Assembly (NCBI RefSeq): GCF_028287845.1
Contig: NZ_JAQBOW010000049.1
Span: 1 to 38,140 of the forward strand
Origin: Mucilaginibacter sp.
GTDB lineage: Bacteria > Bacteroidota > Bacteroidia > Sphingobacteriales > Sphingobacteriaceae
Direction: 5' to 3'
DNA: 38,140 nucleotides
The notes under the pieces were generated by a model that did no database searches, had not been told where the DNA came from, and saw only the letters and a list, made by a program, of their open reading frames with translations. The position numbers were made by a program, and so were the translations under genes. The stretch's first letter is position 1, and every line of letters begins with the position of its first letter. This document shows, in pieces, positions 7,923 through 15,733 of this stretch.

Positions 7923-9479
7923 ATGAAGCTATTTATTAAAAAACCTATTGCACAATTAATGGCCGCTTCGAAGGAAGGGGAAAAGACATTAAAGCGTACA
8001 CTCGGTGTTGGCTCACTTATCGCATTGGGTATTGGCGCAATTATTGGCGCGGGTATTTTTGTGCGTACAGCAGCAGCAGCAGGCGAGCATGCCGGACCGG
8101 CAGTTACCATATCATTTGCAATCGCGGCAGCAGGTTGCGCCTTAGCCGGTTTATGCTACGCTGAGTTTGCCAGTATGATACCTATTGCAGGATCGGCCTA
8201 CACTTATTCTTACGCTACAATGGGCGAGTTTATAGCCTGGATAATAGGCTGGGATTTGGTGTTAGAGTATGCCTTAGGTGCCGCTACGGTAGCCATTGGC
8301 TGGTCGCAATATTTTAACACTTTCCTCGAAACATTTTTTAATTGCCATATACCTTTCGCGCTATCACACTCTCCGTTCGAAGTATCAACAACCACAACGG
8401 GTATGTATGCCTCAGAACTAGGCACGCGTGGATTAGTTAATTTACCGGCTATATTCATACTACTTATGCTTACTTTATTACTGATAAAAGGTACAGCAGA
8501 ATCGGCAGCGGTAAATAATGTTATCGTTATTGTTAAAGTAGCCATTGTATTAATGATAATTGGTTTAGGATGGAGCTTTATTAATCCGGTAAACCACATA
8601 CCATACCTGATACCGGCAGATGCAGGCACAGTTAAAACTAATACAGGTATTGTTAATTATGGCGATACGTTTAACCATGGCTGGCTTGGTGTATTACGCG
8701 GGGCAAGTGTGGTGTTCTTCGCGTTTATTGGTTTTGATGCAGTTTCGACAGCGGCGCAGGAAGCTAAAAATCCGCAGAAAGATATGCCAAAAGGTATTTT
8801 AATTTCTTTAGTATTCTGTACCGTTTTATACATCTTATTCTCGCACGTATTAACAGGTTTAGCACCTTATAAAGAATTTTTGGTAAAAGGTAAAGAAGCG
8901 TCTGTTACTTACGCTATCCAAACATTTATGCCCGGATTTGGCTGGTTAGCCAAGTTAGTTACCATTGCTATTTTAGCCGGATTCTCATCTGTTATCCTGG
9001 TGATGTTGTTGGGCCAAACCCGTGTGTTTTATACCATGAGTGTTGACGGTTTAATCTGGCCTATTTTTTCAAAACTGCACTCAAAATTTCGCACACCATA
9101 TAAGTCGCAATGGTTTTTCTTTATAATGGTGTCTATATTCGCAGGCTTTATTCCTGATAGCATTGTTGGTGACATGGTGAGTATTGGCACTCTATTCGCA
9201 TTCGTGCTGGTATGTATAGGTATATTCATTTTACGCAGAACCGATCCGGGTATTAAACGTCCGTTCCAAACGCCACTTTACTATATTGTGTGCCCGCTTG
9301 GAGCAGCAATATGCTTATGTATGATGGCTAGCGAAGGCCTGGAAAACTGGCTGCGTTTATTTATATGGATGGCTTTGGGTATGGCTGTATACTTTACTTA
9401 TAGTATTAAACACTCGCATGTAAGGCATGGTAAGCCCGAGGCTGCGAATACTCCGCCGAACCCTAAATTTGTAGAGTAA
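7923..9479 (+). CDS. APC-superfamily amino acid permease (cationic amino acid transporter-like)
   Basis: This is a 518-aa inner membrane transporter with about 12-14 hydrophobic segments. The first helix carries GIGAIIGAGIFV (near residue 36), and AGSAYTYSYATMGE plus GWDLVLEYALG follow, which is characteristic of the CAT branch (YfnA/CAT-like). FIGFDAVSTAAQEAKNPQKD is the conserved mid-protein loop of the same branch. The frame is open further upstream to a TTG at 7890, but the ATG was chosen because the family begins near here and the TTG lies inside a promoter-like box. Substrate is probably an amino acid, not necessarily cationic. The gene has its own terminator and is probably monocistronic. 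Confidence 0.9.
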   Translation: MKLFIKKPIAQLMAASKEGEKTLKRTLGVGSLIALGIGAIIGAGIFVRTAAAAGEHAGPAVTISFAIAAAGCALAGLCYAEFASMIPIAGSAYTYSYATMGEFIAWIIGWDLVLEYALGAATVAIGWSQYFNTFLETFFNCHIPFALSHSPFEVSTTTTGMYASELGTRGLVNLPAIFILLMLTLLLIKGTAESAAVNNVIVIVKVAIVLMIIGLGWSFINPVNHIPYLIPADAGTVKTNTGIVNYGDTFNHGWLGVLRGASVVFFAFIGFDAVSTAAQEAKNPQKDMPKGILISLVFCTVLYILFSHVLTGLAPYKEFLVKGKEASVTYAIQTFMPGFGWLAKLVTIAILAGFSSVILVMLLGQTRVFYTMSVDGLIWPIFSKLHSKFRTPYKSQWFFFIMVSIFAGFIPDSIVGDMVSIGTLFAFVLVCIGIFILRRTDPGIKRPFQTPLYYIVCPLGAAICLCMMASEGLENWLRLFIWMALGMAVYFTYSIKHSHVRHGKPEAANTPPNPKFVE

Positions 9480-9500
9480 TAACATTCTCTTATATGTGAA

Positions 9501-9534
9501 CAAAAAGGGTTTTGAGTTTTCAGAACCCTTTTTG
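9501..9534 (+). terminator. Rho-independent terminator after the permease
   Basis: Stem arms CAAAAAGGGTTTTGA and TCAGAACCCTTTTTG enclose a short loop, with the T-run built into the right arm. It starts 21 nt after the permease stop. Confidence 0.8.
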
Positions 9535-9578
9535 TTGATATTGTTTATAGCTTTATATCAATCAATTAAACCACTGCT

Positions 9579-10154
9579 ATGCACCCTTTCATTTTTAAAG
9601 AGATACTATCAGTAACCATGATCCTCTTCGCGATCATTGATATACTGGGCGCCATACCTGTAATTATCCAATTGCGCCAGCGAGCCGGACATATCGAGTC
9701 TGAAAAAGCCAGTATTGTGGTATTGATATTAATGATCGTTTTTTTGTTAGTGGGCGATAAGCTGCTGGATATAATTGGCCTGGATGTAGCCTCTTTCGCT
9801 ATTGCCGGTTCATTGGTAATATTTATTATAGCTATGGAAATGATATTGGGTATCCACCTGTTTAAGCCGGATGAGGATATGGCAAATACGGTATCCATTG
9901 TTCCGCTGGCCTTCCCGTTAATTGCTGGGGCAGGTACCATGACTACCCTTTTATCCCTAAAATCACAATACCAAACACAGGATATATTGGTAGGCATTGT
10001 TATCAATACCCTGTTTGTTTACCTGGTGCTTAAAAATGTGCAATGGCTGGAGAAACTGTTTGGCAAAACGGGTATCAATATACTGCGCAAAGCGTTTGGG
10101 ATAATTTTATTGGCTATTGCGATTAAATTGTTTAGGAGTAATACGCATTTGTAA
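9579..10154 (+). CDS. MarC family integral membrane protein
   Basis: The 191-aa product has six hydrophobic segments and the family-typical stretch FPLIAGAGTMTTLLSL near residue 110. It starts with FKEILSVTMILFAIIDILGAIPV, the usual first helix of MarC/YchE/YhgN proteins. The family is widespread but has no agreed biochemical function; the early link to multiple antibiotic resistance was not upheld. The TAGCTTTA sequence near 9548 is an imperfect -7 box. It converges on the RsmB-like gene across a 69-bp gap filled by a hairpin. Confidence 0.88.
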   Translation: MHPFIFKEILSVTMILFAIIDILGAIPVIIQLRQRAGHIESEKASIVVLILMIVFLLVGDKLLDIIGLDVASFAIAGSLVIFIIAMEMILGIHLFKPDEDMANTVSIVPLAFPLIAGAGTMTTLLSLKSQYQTQDILVGIVINTLFVYLVLKNVQWLEKLFGKTGINILRKAFGIILLAIAIKLFRSNTHL

Positions 10155-10162
10155 AGAGAAGC

Positions 10163-10219
10163 AAGAGTCAAGATACAAGAATCAAGATGTTTTTATAGTG
10201 GTCTTGGTTCTTGACTCTT
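10163..10219. terminator. Long inverted repeat between convergent genes, likely bidirectional terminator
   Basis: Arms AAGAGTCAAGATACAAGA (10163-10180) and TCTTGGTTCTTGACTCTT (10202-10219) pair over 18 bp with two mismatches. The whole gap between the MarC and RsmB-like stops is built of AAGA/CAAGA-type repeats. There is a short T-run in the loop but none after the stem, so termination is inferred from position. Confidence 0.55.
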
Positions 10220-10223
10220 GATT

Positions 10224-11387
10224 CTAAGCTTGGCTCAACCTCGCAACAAACATACTATCCGCCTTCCCTTCATATCCCTTCAAAACCTTCACCTCTTCCA
10301 ATTTCAACCCACACTCTTTTACCAAATAATCAACCACTTCCTCATTCTCCGCTTTAAAGGCCGAACAGGTGATGTATATCAACGGTTTGCCGGGCTTTAA
10401 AAACTTAACCACATTAGCGGCTATGTTTTTTTGCAGGCGCTGAAAGAACTCTATCTTTTGCGGTTCAAACTGCGATATCATTTCGGGCGTGCGGCCCCAG
10501 GTGCCCGAGCCGCTGCAGGGGGCATCTAAGATGATGCCATCAAACTCATAATCGTGCAGGGTTTGGTCCACATTTTGGGTGAGGTCGAGCTGCTTTTTTT
10601 GGTATTTAAGCAAGCCTGCAGAACGGAAACGTTCATCCAGGTTAGCCAGTATAGATTCGCGGATATCAGACACCACCAGCTTTATGTTAGGCTCCAATTC
10701 ATACAGTAATAACGATTTACCGCCCGATGCCGCGCAGGCATCCCACCAGGCATCCCATTTATTGGGTTTAAAATAATCGGCGGTTTGTTGCGACGAATAA
10801 TCCTGCACCTCGAACCAGTGTTGATTGACAAAAATGGTCTCTAAGCGTGTCCCGTTAGGTAAAGCTAAACAACCGTTACCTTCATCTTTAAAAACAATGC
10901 CTGCCTTAATTAATTCGGTTTTAACTAAATGGTCATAGCCGTTATGTACATGGATAAACAAGTCGGGCTGTACAAAGAATGATTTTAGGAAAGCGGTTTT
11001 ATCAATATCAGGCGATAGCTGATTAGACCATGGAAAAACATCCTCCAGCTTAAAATCAGGATGGTTTTTAAGTATCAGCTCTATTTTTTCCTCAATGGTA
11101 AACCCAATACAGGCGGCCCAGTCGGGTTTAAAATGTTGCAGGAAAGAATTGGTTTGGGTGTTGCATAAAAACTCGGCAACCATTAACCGGTCCTCAGTAG
11201 GGGTATTCCATAACGCTTTGCCCAAACGAAAGTAGTTGTACATCAATCTGTTGGCAAGGCGCCGGTCGCTGGATCCCATTTGCTTATTTTGACGATAAAA
11301 GCCGGGCAAAAATTTGCTTAAAGGCGTTTCGGCCGGGTACTCACCCAAAATACGCTGAAATGTTTTAAGCTGGTTTATTGCCTTCAT
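10224..11387 (-). CDS. RsmB/NOL1/NOP2-family RNA m5C methyltransferase
   Basis: This 387-aa enzyme is expected to methylate a cytosine at C5 in rRNA or tRNA using SAM. The SAM site is visible as DACAASGGKS (216-225) and VVSDIRES (238-245). The two catalytic cysteines of the m5C RNA enzymes are present: DAPCSGSG (Cys291, motif IV) and ITCSAFKAENEEVV (Cys341, motif VI). The N-terminal ~140 residues are a helical NusB/RsmB-like region. Which base it modifies cannot be read here, so no gene symbol is given. Its ATG overlaps the stop of the upstream lipoprotein gene by 4 bp (ATGA), indicating translational coupling and a guaA-led operon. Confidence 0.88.
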   Translation of the reverse strand: MKAINQLKTFQRILGEYPAETPLSKFLPGFYRQNKQMGSSDRRLANRLMYNYFRLGKALWNTPTEDRLMVAEFLCNTQTNSFLQHFKPDWAACIGFTIEEKIELILKNHPDFKLEDVFPWSNQLSPDIDKTAFLKSFFVQPDLFIHVHNGYDHLVKTELIKAGIVFKDEGNGCLALPNGTRLETIFVNQHWFEVQDYSSQQTADYFKPNKWDAWWDACAASGGKSLLLYELEPNIKLVVSDIRESILANLDERFRSAGLLKYQKKQLDLTQNVDQTLHDYEFDGIILDAPCSGSGTWGRTPEMISQFEPQKIEFFQRLQKNIAANVVKFLKPGKPLIYITCSAFKAENEEVVDYLVKECGLKLEEVKVLKGYEGKADSMFVARLSQA

Positions 11388-12637
11388 TCTACTTTCCTCA
11401 GCTCAAAATAACTATAATCCATCATATTTACATGTGTATTTATATAACCCTGCCCCGTTTTTTTTATAAAGTGAAAATCGTTATGTAAACCGATAAAATC
11501 TTTTTGGTCCAAATTTTTTATTTCGCCGTGGTTGTCAGCTAATAATTTACCAAAATACAGGCCCTCATCAAAACCTTTTATGGCATATTCACTTGCTTCG
11601 GTATGATAAATTTTACGATAGCCGTGTAAAAAATTAAGCGTAGTTGCAGCTTTATAATCAACCTGATCTGCCGAGGTTATATGTGTTTTTAACCGCTGTA
11701 AAATATCGGCATGCAAAAAATTAAACTTCGCCCAACTGGGGTGACCGAATAACATAACCGGGTATTTTTTTGCCAATGAATCCAGCGACTGCATGGTAAC
11801 CATTAAAAATGCCTGGTTAGTTGACGGCATCAAAAATATGTTAGGACTGTCTGCCGAAAATTGTGACGACAAAGCAGCCAAATTGCCCCTTACAACTGTT
11901 AACTGCACTACTTGTATGTGCCCTTTACTCAAACTATCTATGGTGTTTTTAAAAGGTGTAATGTATTCATTATCCTCTGAATATCCCGACCGGAGTATGA
12001 ATACCTTTTGAGGCTTTATACGGCTATTTATGTATTTGGCGGTTGCTTGGGCATGATAGGCTAACGGCGGAACAACCGTAACCAAATTTTGATTATTAAA
12101 AGTTGACGGTGAAGCAGGTGACAGCGGCGAAACAACAGGCTTACGTGCGCTAGCCAATACGCTGATAAATGCTTTCAGATCGTCCGGGAAAATCGGGCCA
12201 ACTATAAGGTCGCTTGTGCGTATTTCGGGGTTGTAGGCCAAGGCATGCGCCTGTGCTGCCGAGCCCTTTGTATCATGCACCAACAGTTTGTAGTTATAGC
12301 CCAACGCGGTTAACGAATCGAGCGCGAGCTTAAATCCCTGGTAATAATCTAACGCGATGTTAGCTTGTTTTAAACTAACATCGGTATAGCTTGCACCAGC
12401 ATTCAAATGATCTAAACCAAATGGCAGCAAAAGCGAAATAACCACCTGTTTTGGGGGCAAGGGCTTTACTGGTTTTGATTCTGTTTTAACAACAGGTTTT
12501 TCAGTTTCAGTTGGTTTTACAGGAGGGGCCACCCGCTGCAGTTTTGGCGAACATGCAGCTATTAATAGCGTTATCCATAAAAACAGTAACCACTTATTCC
12601 CACTCAATAGTGGCAGGTGGTTTCGAACTGATATCAT
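11384..12637 (-). CDS. Lipoprotein with type-I periplasmic-binding (Peripla_BP_6-like) fold
   Basis: The product carries a lipoprotein signal: hydrophobic [14 protein letters not shown] with the lipobox Cys near residue 29, then a Pro/Lys/Val-rich linker (about 30-65). The remainder looks like the ligand-binding fold of branched-chain amino acid ABC receptors, with [39 protein letters not shown] and [15 protein letters not shown]. No permease or ATPase gene is adjacent, so it may be a sensor or envelope protein, not a transport receptor. The ATG overlaps guaA by 44 bp; a TTG at 12607 would shorten that to 14 bp and leave a more normal signal peptide. It overlaps the next gene by 4 bp. Confidence 0.75.
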   Translation of the reverse strand: MISVRNHLPLLSGNKWLLFLWITLLIAACSPKLQRVAPPVKPTETEKPVVKTESKPVKPLPPKQVVISLLLPFGLDHLNAGASYTDVSLKQANIALDYYQGFKLALDSLTALGYNYKLLVHDTKGSAAQAHALAYNPEIRTSDLIVGPIFPDDLKAFISVLASARKPVVSPLSPASPSTFNNQNLVTVVPPLAYHAQATAKYINSRIKPQKVFILRSGYSEDNEYITPFKNTIDSLSKGHIQVVQLTVVRGNLAALSSQFSADSPNIFLMPSTNQAFLMVTMQSLDSLAKKYPVMLFGHPSWAKFNFLHADILQRLKTHITSADQVDYKAATTLNFLHGYRKIYHTEASEYAIKGFDEGLYFGKLLADNHGEIKNLDQKDFIGLHNDFHFIKKTGQGYINTHVNMMDYSYFELRKVE

Positions 12638-14123
12638 ATACTACCCGGTTAATTCCTTTTACGTTGTTTATTATTTCGTTTGATATTTTGGCCAGCAGGT
12701 CATAAGGTAAATGGCACCAATCTGCCGTCATCCCGTCTACTGATTCAACCGCGCGCAGGCAAACAACGTTCTCATAAGTACGCTCATCGCCCATAACACC
12801 TACCGATTGTACCGGCAAAAATATGGTACCGGCCTGCCAAACTTTATCATAAACACCTGCACTGCGCAAATTGTTGATATAAATCGCATCGGCTTCTTGT
12901 AATATAGCAACTTTTTCTGGCGTAACCTCACCTAATATCCTGATAGCCAGCCCCGGACCCGGAAAAGGATGACGACCTAAAATATTATCATCAATACCCA
13001 AAGCTTTACCAACACGGCGTACTTCGTCTTTAAATAAGGTATTTAAGGGTTCTACAACTTTCAGCTTCATAAAATCAGGCAAACCGCCAACGTTATGGTG
13101 CGATTTTATGGTAGCCGATGGTCCTTTTACCGATACCGATTCAATAACATCCGGGTAAATAGTGCCTTGTCCGAGCCAGCTAACTCCCTGCACTTCGTGC
13201 GCGGCATCATCAAATACTTCTATAAAAACACGGCCAATAGCTTTACGCTTTTTCTCCGGATCAGACAACCCGGTCAACGCGTCGTAAAAACGCTGTTTGG
13301 CATCAATACCTTTTATGTTAAGGCCCATGTGCTGGTATGAATCCAATACAGATTGGTACTCATCCTTGCGTAGCAAGCCATTATCTACAAATATGCAATG
13401 CAGGTTTTTGCCTATGGCATGGTGCAACAATACTGCCGCTACCGATGAATCAACACCACCTGATAAGCCTAATACTACTTTATCATCGCCCAGTTTTTCT
13501 TTAAGTGCAGCGATAGTTGTTTCTACAAACGAATCGGCTGTCCAGTCCTGTTTACATCCACATATATCCACCAAAAAGTTTTGCAGCAATTGCTTGCCAT
13601 CCAAACTATGGGTAACCTCGGGATGAAACTGTATGCCGTAAGTTTGGGTGCCGGTTACCTGGTAGGCGGCAACTTTTACAGTATCTGTACTGGCAATAAT
13701 TTCGTAATTACTGGCTAAAGTGGCAATAGTATCGCCATGCGACATCCACACCTGCGAGCCCGAAGGTATTTGCTTAAACAGCGGGTTTTCTTTGTTGATA
13801 TATTGCAGGTTGGCTCGGCCATACTCGCGCGTGCTGGATGGCAAAACCTCGCCGCCGTTAAAATGCGCTAAGTATTGCGCGCCATAACAAACGCCCAGCA
13901 TAGGCAGCTTGCCATGAAATTTCATAAAATCAAAATGTAACGCATCTTCCTGCCGCACCGAATAGGGGCTGCCGGATAGGATGATTCCTTTTACAGTGCT
14001 GTCAATTTCTGGGATGTGATTAAATGGGTGGATCTCGCAGTAAATATTGAGTTCCCTAACCCGGCGCGCTATAAGCTGTGTGAATTGCGAGCCGAAGTCA
14101 AGAATGAGGATTTTTTCTTGCAT
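12594..14123 (-). CDS. guaA: GMP synthase (glutamine-hydrolysing)
   Basis: GMP synthase converts XMP to GMP with glutamine and ATP, the last step of guanine nucleotide synthesis. The 509-aa product has an N-terminal class I glutamine amidotransferase with GVCYGAQ (Cys79) and FHPEVTHS (His167, Glu169), followed by an ATP-pyrophosphatase P-loop SGGVDSS (221-227) and a C-terminal dimerisation domain ending PPATIEWE. The ATG at 14123 was chosen over an upstream in-frame TTG (14129), because homologues begin at this point. A perfect -7 box ends only 3 nt before this ATG, so the mRNA may be leaderless. It heads an overlapping chain with the lipoprotein and the RsmB-like gene. Confidence 0.97.
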   Translation of the reverse strand: MQEKILILDFGSQFTQLIARRVRELNIYCEIHPFNHIPEIDSTVKGIILSGSPYSVRQEDALHFDFMKFHGKLPMLGVCYGAQYLAHFNGGEVLPSSTREYGRANLQYINKENPLFKQIPSGSQVWMSHGDTIATLASNYEIIASTDTVKVAAYQVTGTQTYGIQFHPEVTHSLDGKQLLQNFLVDICGCKQDWTADSFVETTIAALKEKLGDDKVVLGLSGGVDSSVAAVLLHHAIGKNLHCIFVDNGLLRKDEYQSVLDSYQHMGLNIKGIDAKQRFYDALTGLSDPEKKRKAIGRVFIEVFDDAAHEVQGVSWLGQGTIYPDVIESVSVKGPSATIKSHHNVGGLPDFMKLKVVEPLNTLFKDEVRRVGKALGIDDNILGRHPFPGPGLAIRILGEVTPEKVAILQEADAIYINNLRSAGVYDKVWQAGTIFLPVQSVGVMGDERTYENVVCLRAVESVDGMTADWCHLPYDLLAKISNEIINNVKGINRVVYDISSKPPATIEWE

Positions 14124-14126
14124 GGG

Positions 14127-14134
14127 CAAAGATA
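14127..14134 (-). promoter_or_regulatory. Candidate -7 box of guaA, 3 nt before the start codon
   Basis: TATCTTTG on the minus strand is a perfect TAnnTTTG match, separated from the guaA ATG by three bases. If it is used, transcription would start at or next to the ATG. No TTG at -33 is evident. Confidence 0.45.
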
Positions 14135-14174
14135 GTTTTTTGCTGGGAGATTTGAGAAGTGAGATTTGAGAAAA

Positions 14175-14207
14175 TTGATCGGATGACTTGAATTATAATT
14201 ATCTTTG
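14175..14207 (+). promoter_or_regulatory. Candidate promoter of the HEPN-family gene
   Basis: TTG (14175-14177) is separated by 22 nt from TATCTTTG (14200-14207), matching the Bacteroidota TTG/TAnnTTTG arrangement. The ATG follows 19 nt after the -7 box. Confidence 0.55.
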
Positions 14208-14226
14208 TTTAGTATAGTTAACTGAT

Positions 14227-14655
14227 ATGGCTTCAACAGAAGATATTCGCTGGCACCTAAGATTTGCAAACTATCGCAAAGCTTTAGGGCAATTGGAGAA
14301 GTTTATTTTGAAAGGCGAATTATCCGAATTGGAAGAACAAGGTCTGATCAAGGCATTTGAATATACTTTTGAATTGGCATGGAATACCATGAAAGACTAT
14401 TTAGACTACCAGGGTATTTTAGATGTAGCCGGTTCAAGAGATACCATAAGAGAAGCTTTTAGAATAAATTTAATTAGTAACGGCGAGGAGTGGATGGATA
14501 TGTTGGTGATAAGAAATTTAACTTCGCACGCTTATAATGAAGAAACGGCTGACGAAATTGCAAGTGCGGTTGTTAATATTCATTTCAATTTGTTTAAAAT
14601 ACTCGAAATTAAACTTGAAACCTTAAGTTCCGAAAGTCAGGATAAAATTTTATAA
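14227..14655 (+). CDS. HI0074/HepT-like HEPN-fold protein (nucleotidyltransferase substrate-binding family)
   Basis: The 142-aa, all-helical product belongs to the family that normally pairs with a small MNT-type nucleotidyltransferase (HI0073/HI0074; related to the MntA-HepT toxin-antitoxin type). Family landmarks are LRFANYRKALGQLEK near the start, AFEYTFELAWNTMKDYL (43-59), and RNLTSHAY, which gives R96-x4-H101-x-Y103. That is the RX4HXY motif of HepT RNases, where the Tyr is AMPylated by MntA. The catalytic motif is therefore intact. The usual partner gene is not present: only a 23-codon frame overlaps its stop. It could be an orphan toxin, a harmless orphan, or a protein with a distant partner. 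Confidence 0.82.
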   Translation: MASTEDIRWHLRFANYRKALGQLEKFILKGELSELEEQGLIKAFEYTFELAWNTMKDYLDYQGILDVAGSRDTIREAFRINLISNGEEWMDMLVIRNLTSHAYNEETADEIASAVVNIHFNLFKILEIKLETLSSESQDKIL

Positions 14656-14726
14656 TGATGCAATATGGTAAATTTTTAGGCATCGTCAGCTATCAATACA
14701 GGGGTGGGAAAACTTTATGCAAATAA
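14655..14726 (+). pseudogene. Possible remnant of the missing MNT nucleotidyltransferase partner
   Basis: An ATG overlaps the HEPN gene's TAA stop by one base (TAATG), the coupling expected for a two-gene pair, but the frame ends after 23 codons. It begins MMQYG, and MNT partners commonly begin with a similar M-[KN]-YG. No GSRARG/DxD motif follows. This could be a truncated remnant or coincidence; the evidence is thin. Confidence 0.25.
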
Positions 14727-14730
14727 GATT

Positions 14731-15282
14731 ATGAGTAAAATGCCTAAAAAAATACTCCTAATAATATTCCTTACCTGTTTTTGCGCCCTGGCCAAAGCCC
14801 AAACTGCCGATGCCGTTTACGACCAATATCTTGATTATAATCTAGACAGGCTGCATGGCGACATGGCCGTAGCATTAAAACTTGGCGAAAGTATATTGCC
14901 AAACGCCGGTAAATTACCAGCCAAAGCGCAGATAAGCTTTTATAATAGTATGGCAAAACTATATGAGGATAGCCAGCCCGATAGGGCCATTATTTATTAC
15001 GAAATGGTAACCGCTGCCGAGCCCAACTATTACGTAGCACACCGTGCATTGGGCTATTTATATGTGGCAAAAGCCGATAAAGCAACCGGCGATTTGTATA
15101 AAGCTGTAGTATTAAAGGCCTTGCCCAATTTAGAAAAAGCTCAGGCCTGCGACCCCAGTGCCGAAACATTGGCCCTCATCAAATCTATGTATACTAATCT
15201 GCATGATGATGCCGGGTTAAAATCCCTAACCAGCAGGTTGGCTGCTCTTAGCAAAAATTGCCTGGATATATTAAGTGAATAA
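14731..15282 (+). CDS. Small secreted TPR-like protein, hypothetical
   Basis: The 183-aa product begins with a signal peptide (MPKKILLIIFLTCFCALAKAQ, likely cut after KAQ). The mature part is helical with TPR-like spacing: AKLYEDSQPDRAIIYYEMVTA, then NYYVAHRALGYLYVAKADKA, then KALPNLEKAQACDP. Such proteins usually mediate protein contacts in the periplasm. The frame extends upstream to a GTG at 14704, but the ATG gives a normal signal peptide and was chosen (a second ATG three codons on is also possible). No operon partner is apparent, and a hairpin terminator lies about 160 nt downstream. Confidence 0.6.
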   Translation: MSKMPKKILLIIFLTCFCALAKAQTADAVYDQYLDYNLDRLHGDMAVALKLGESILPNAGKLPAKAQISFYNSMAKLYEDSQPDRAIIYYEMVTAAEPNYYVAHRALGYLYVAKADKATGDLYKAVVLKALPNLEKAQACDPSAETLALIKSMYTNLHDDAGLKSLTSRLAALSKNCLDILSE

Positions 15283-15440
15283 ATAGGCCTATGCCCCTCG
15301 CCTTGCCTAACAAGGCTCTGATCTTTTAAGATGAGTAAATGAGTGTGCCAGGCTGTCCCACGTGTATTCACCTGTCCCTGGGACAGTCGGGCCAGCAAAC
15401 AGAATATTTTCACAATGCAAAGTATAATAAATATTGGCGG
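15283..15440. other. Gene-free stretch with a short palindrome
   Basis: No gene is seen. CTGTCCCTGGGACAG at 15372-15386 is a perfect palindrome around one base, and a second GCTGTCCCA lies about 20 nt upstream as a direct partial copy. A CCTTGCCTAACAAGG mini-hairpin lies near 15301-15315. Any function is unknown. Confidence 0.4.
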
Positions 15441-15478
15441 GTGAGGAGACTCCGATGGAGTCCATCCTCGCTTTTTTT
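15441..15478 (+). terminator. Hairpin followed by a T-run
   Basis: GAGGA and GACTCC pair with GGAGTC and TCCTC through a small bulge, closing a GAT loop, and are followed directly by seven T residues. It lies about 160 nt past the TPR gene stop, and its core (CTCCgatGGAG) matches the repeat family just downstream. Confidence 0.6.
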
Positions 15479-15484
15479 ATTCTT

Positions 15485-15594
15485 CTATAAACAGGCAGCT
15501 CCTATGGAGCTAAAAATATAATTGATTAAAAGGCTCTGTAGGAGCCACGTGTTTATAGAATCAGGTATAAACCTTGTCAGGCTCCATCGGCGCC
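15485..15594. repeat. Cluster of REP-like GGCTCC/GGAGCC palindromes
   Basis: AGCTCCTATGGAGCT (15497-15511), GGCTCTGTAGGAGCC (15532-15546) and GGCTCCATCGGCGCC (15580-15594) are variants of one palindrome. The first two are enclosed by CTATAAAC (15485-15492) and GTTTATAG (15551-15558), giving a larger composite inverted repeat. The terminator just upstream has a related core, making four units in about 150 bp. Elements of this kind recur between genes in Bacteroidota genomes. Confidence 0.75.
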
Positions 15595-15733
15595 TCCTTG
15601 ATGGATTAAGATTGACGTTAATACTAACACGTTCGAAAAGTTTTAAATGCATATGTCCTCAACACTTGTATAATTAACTATCAAACTAATAGGGATTTTC
15701 TTAATTTCGCGCATCAATACCGTATTATAACCA

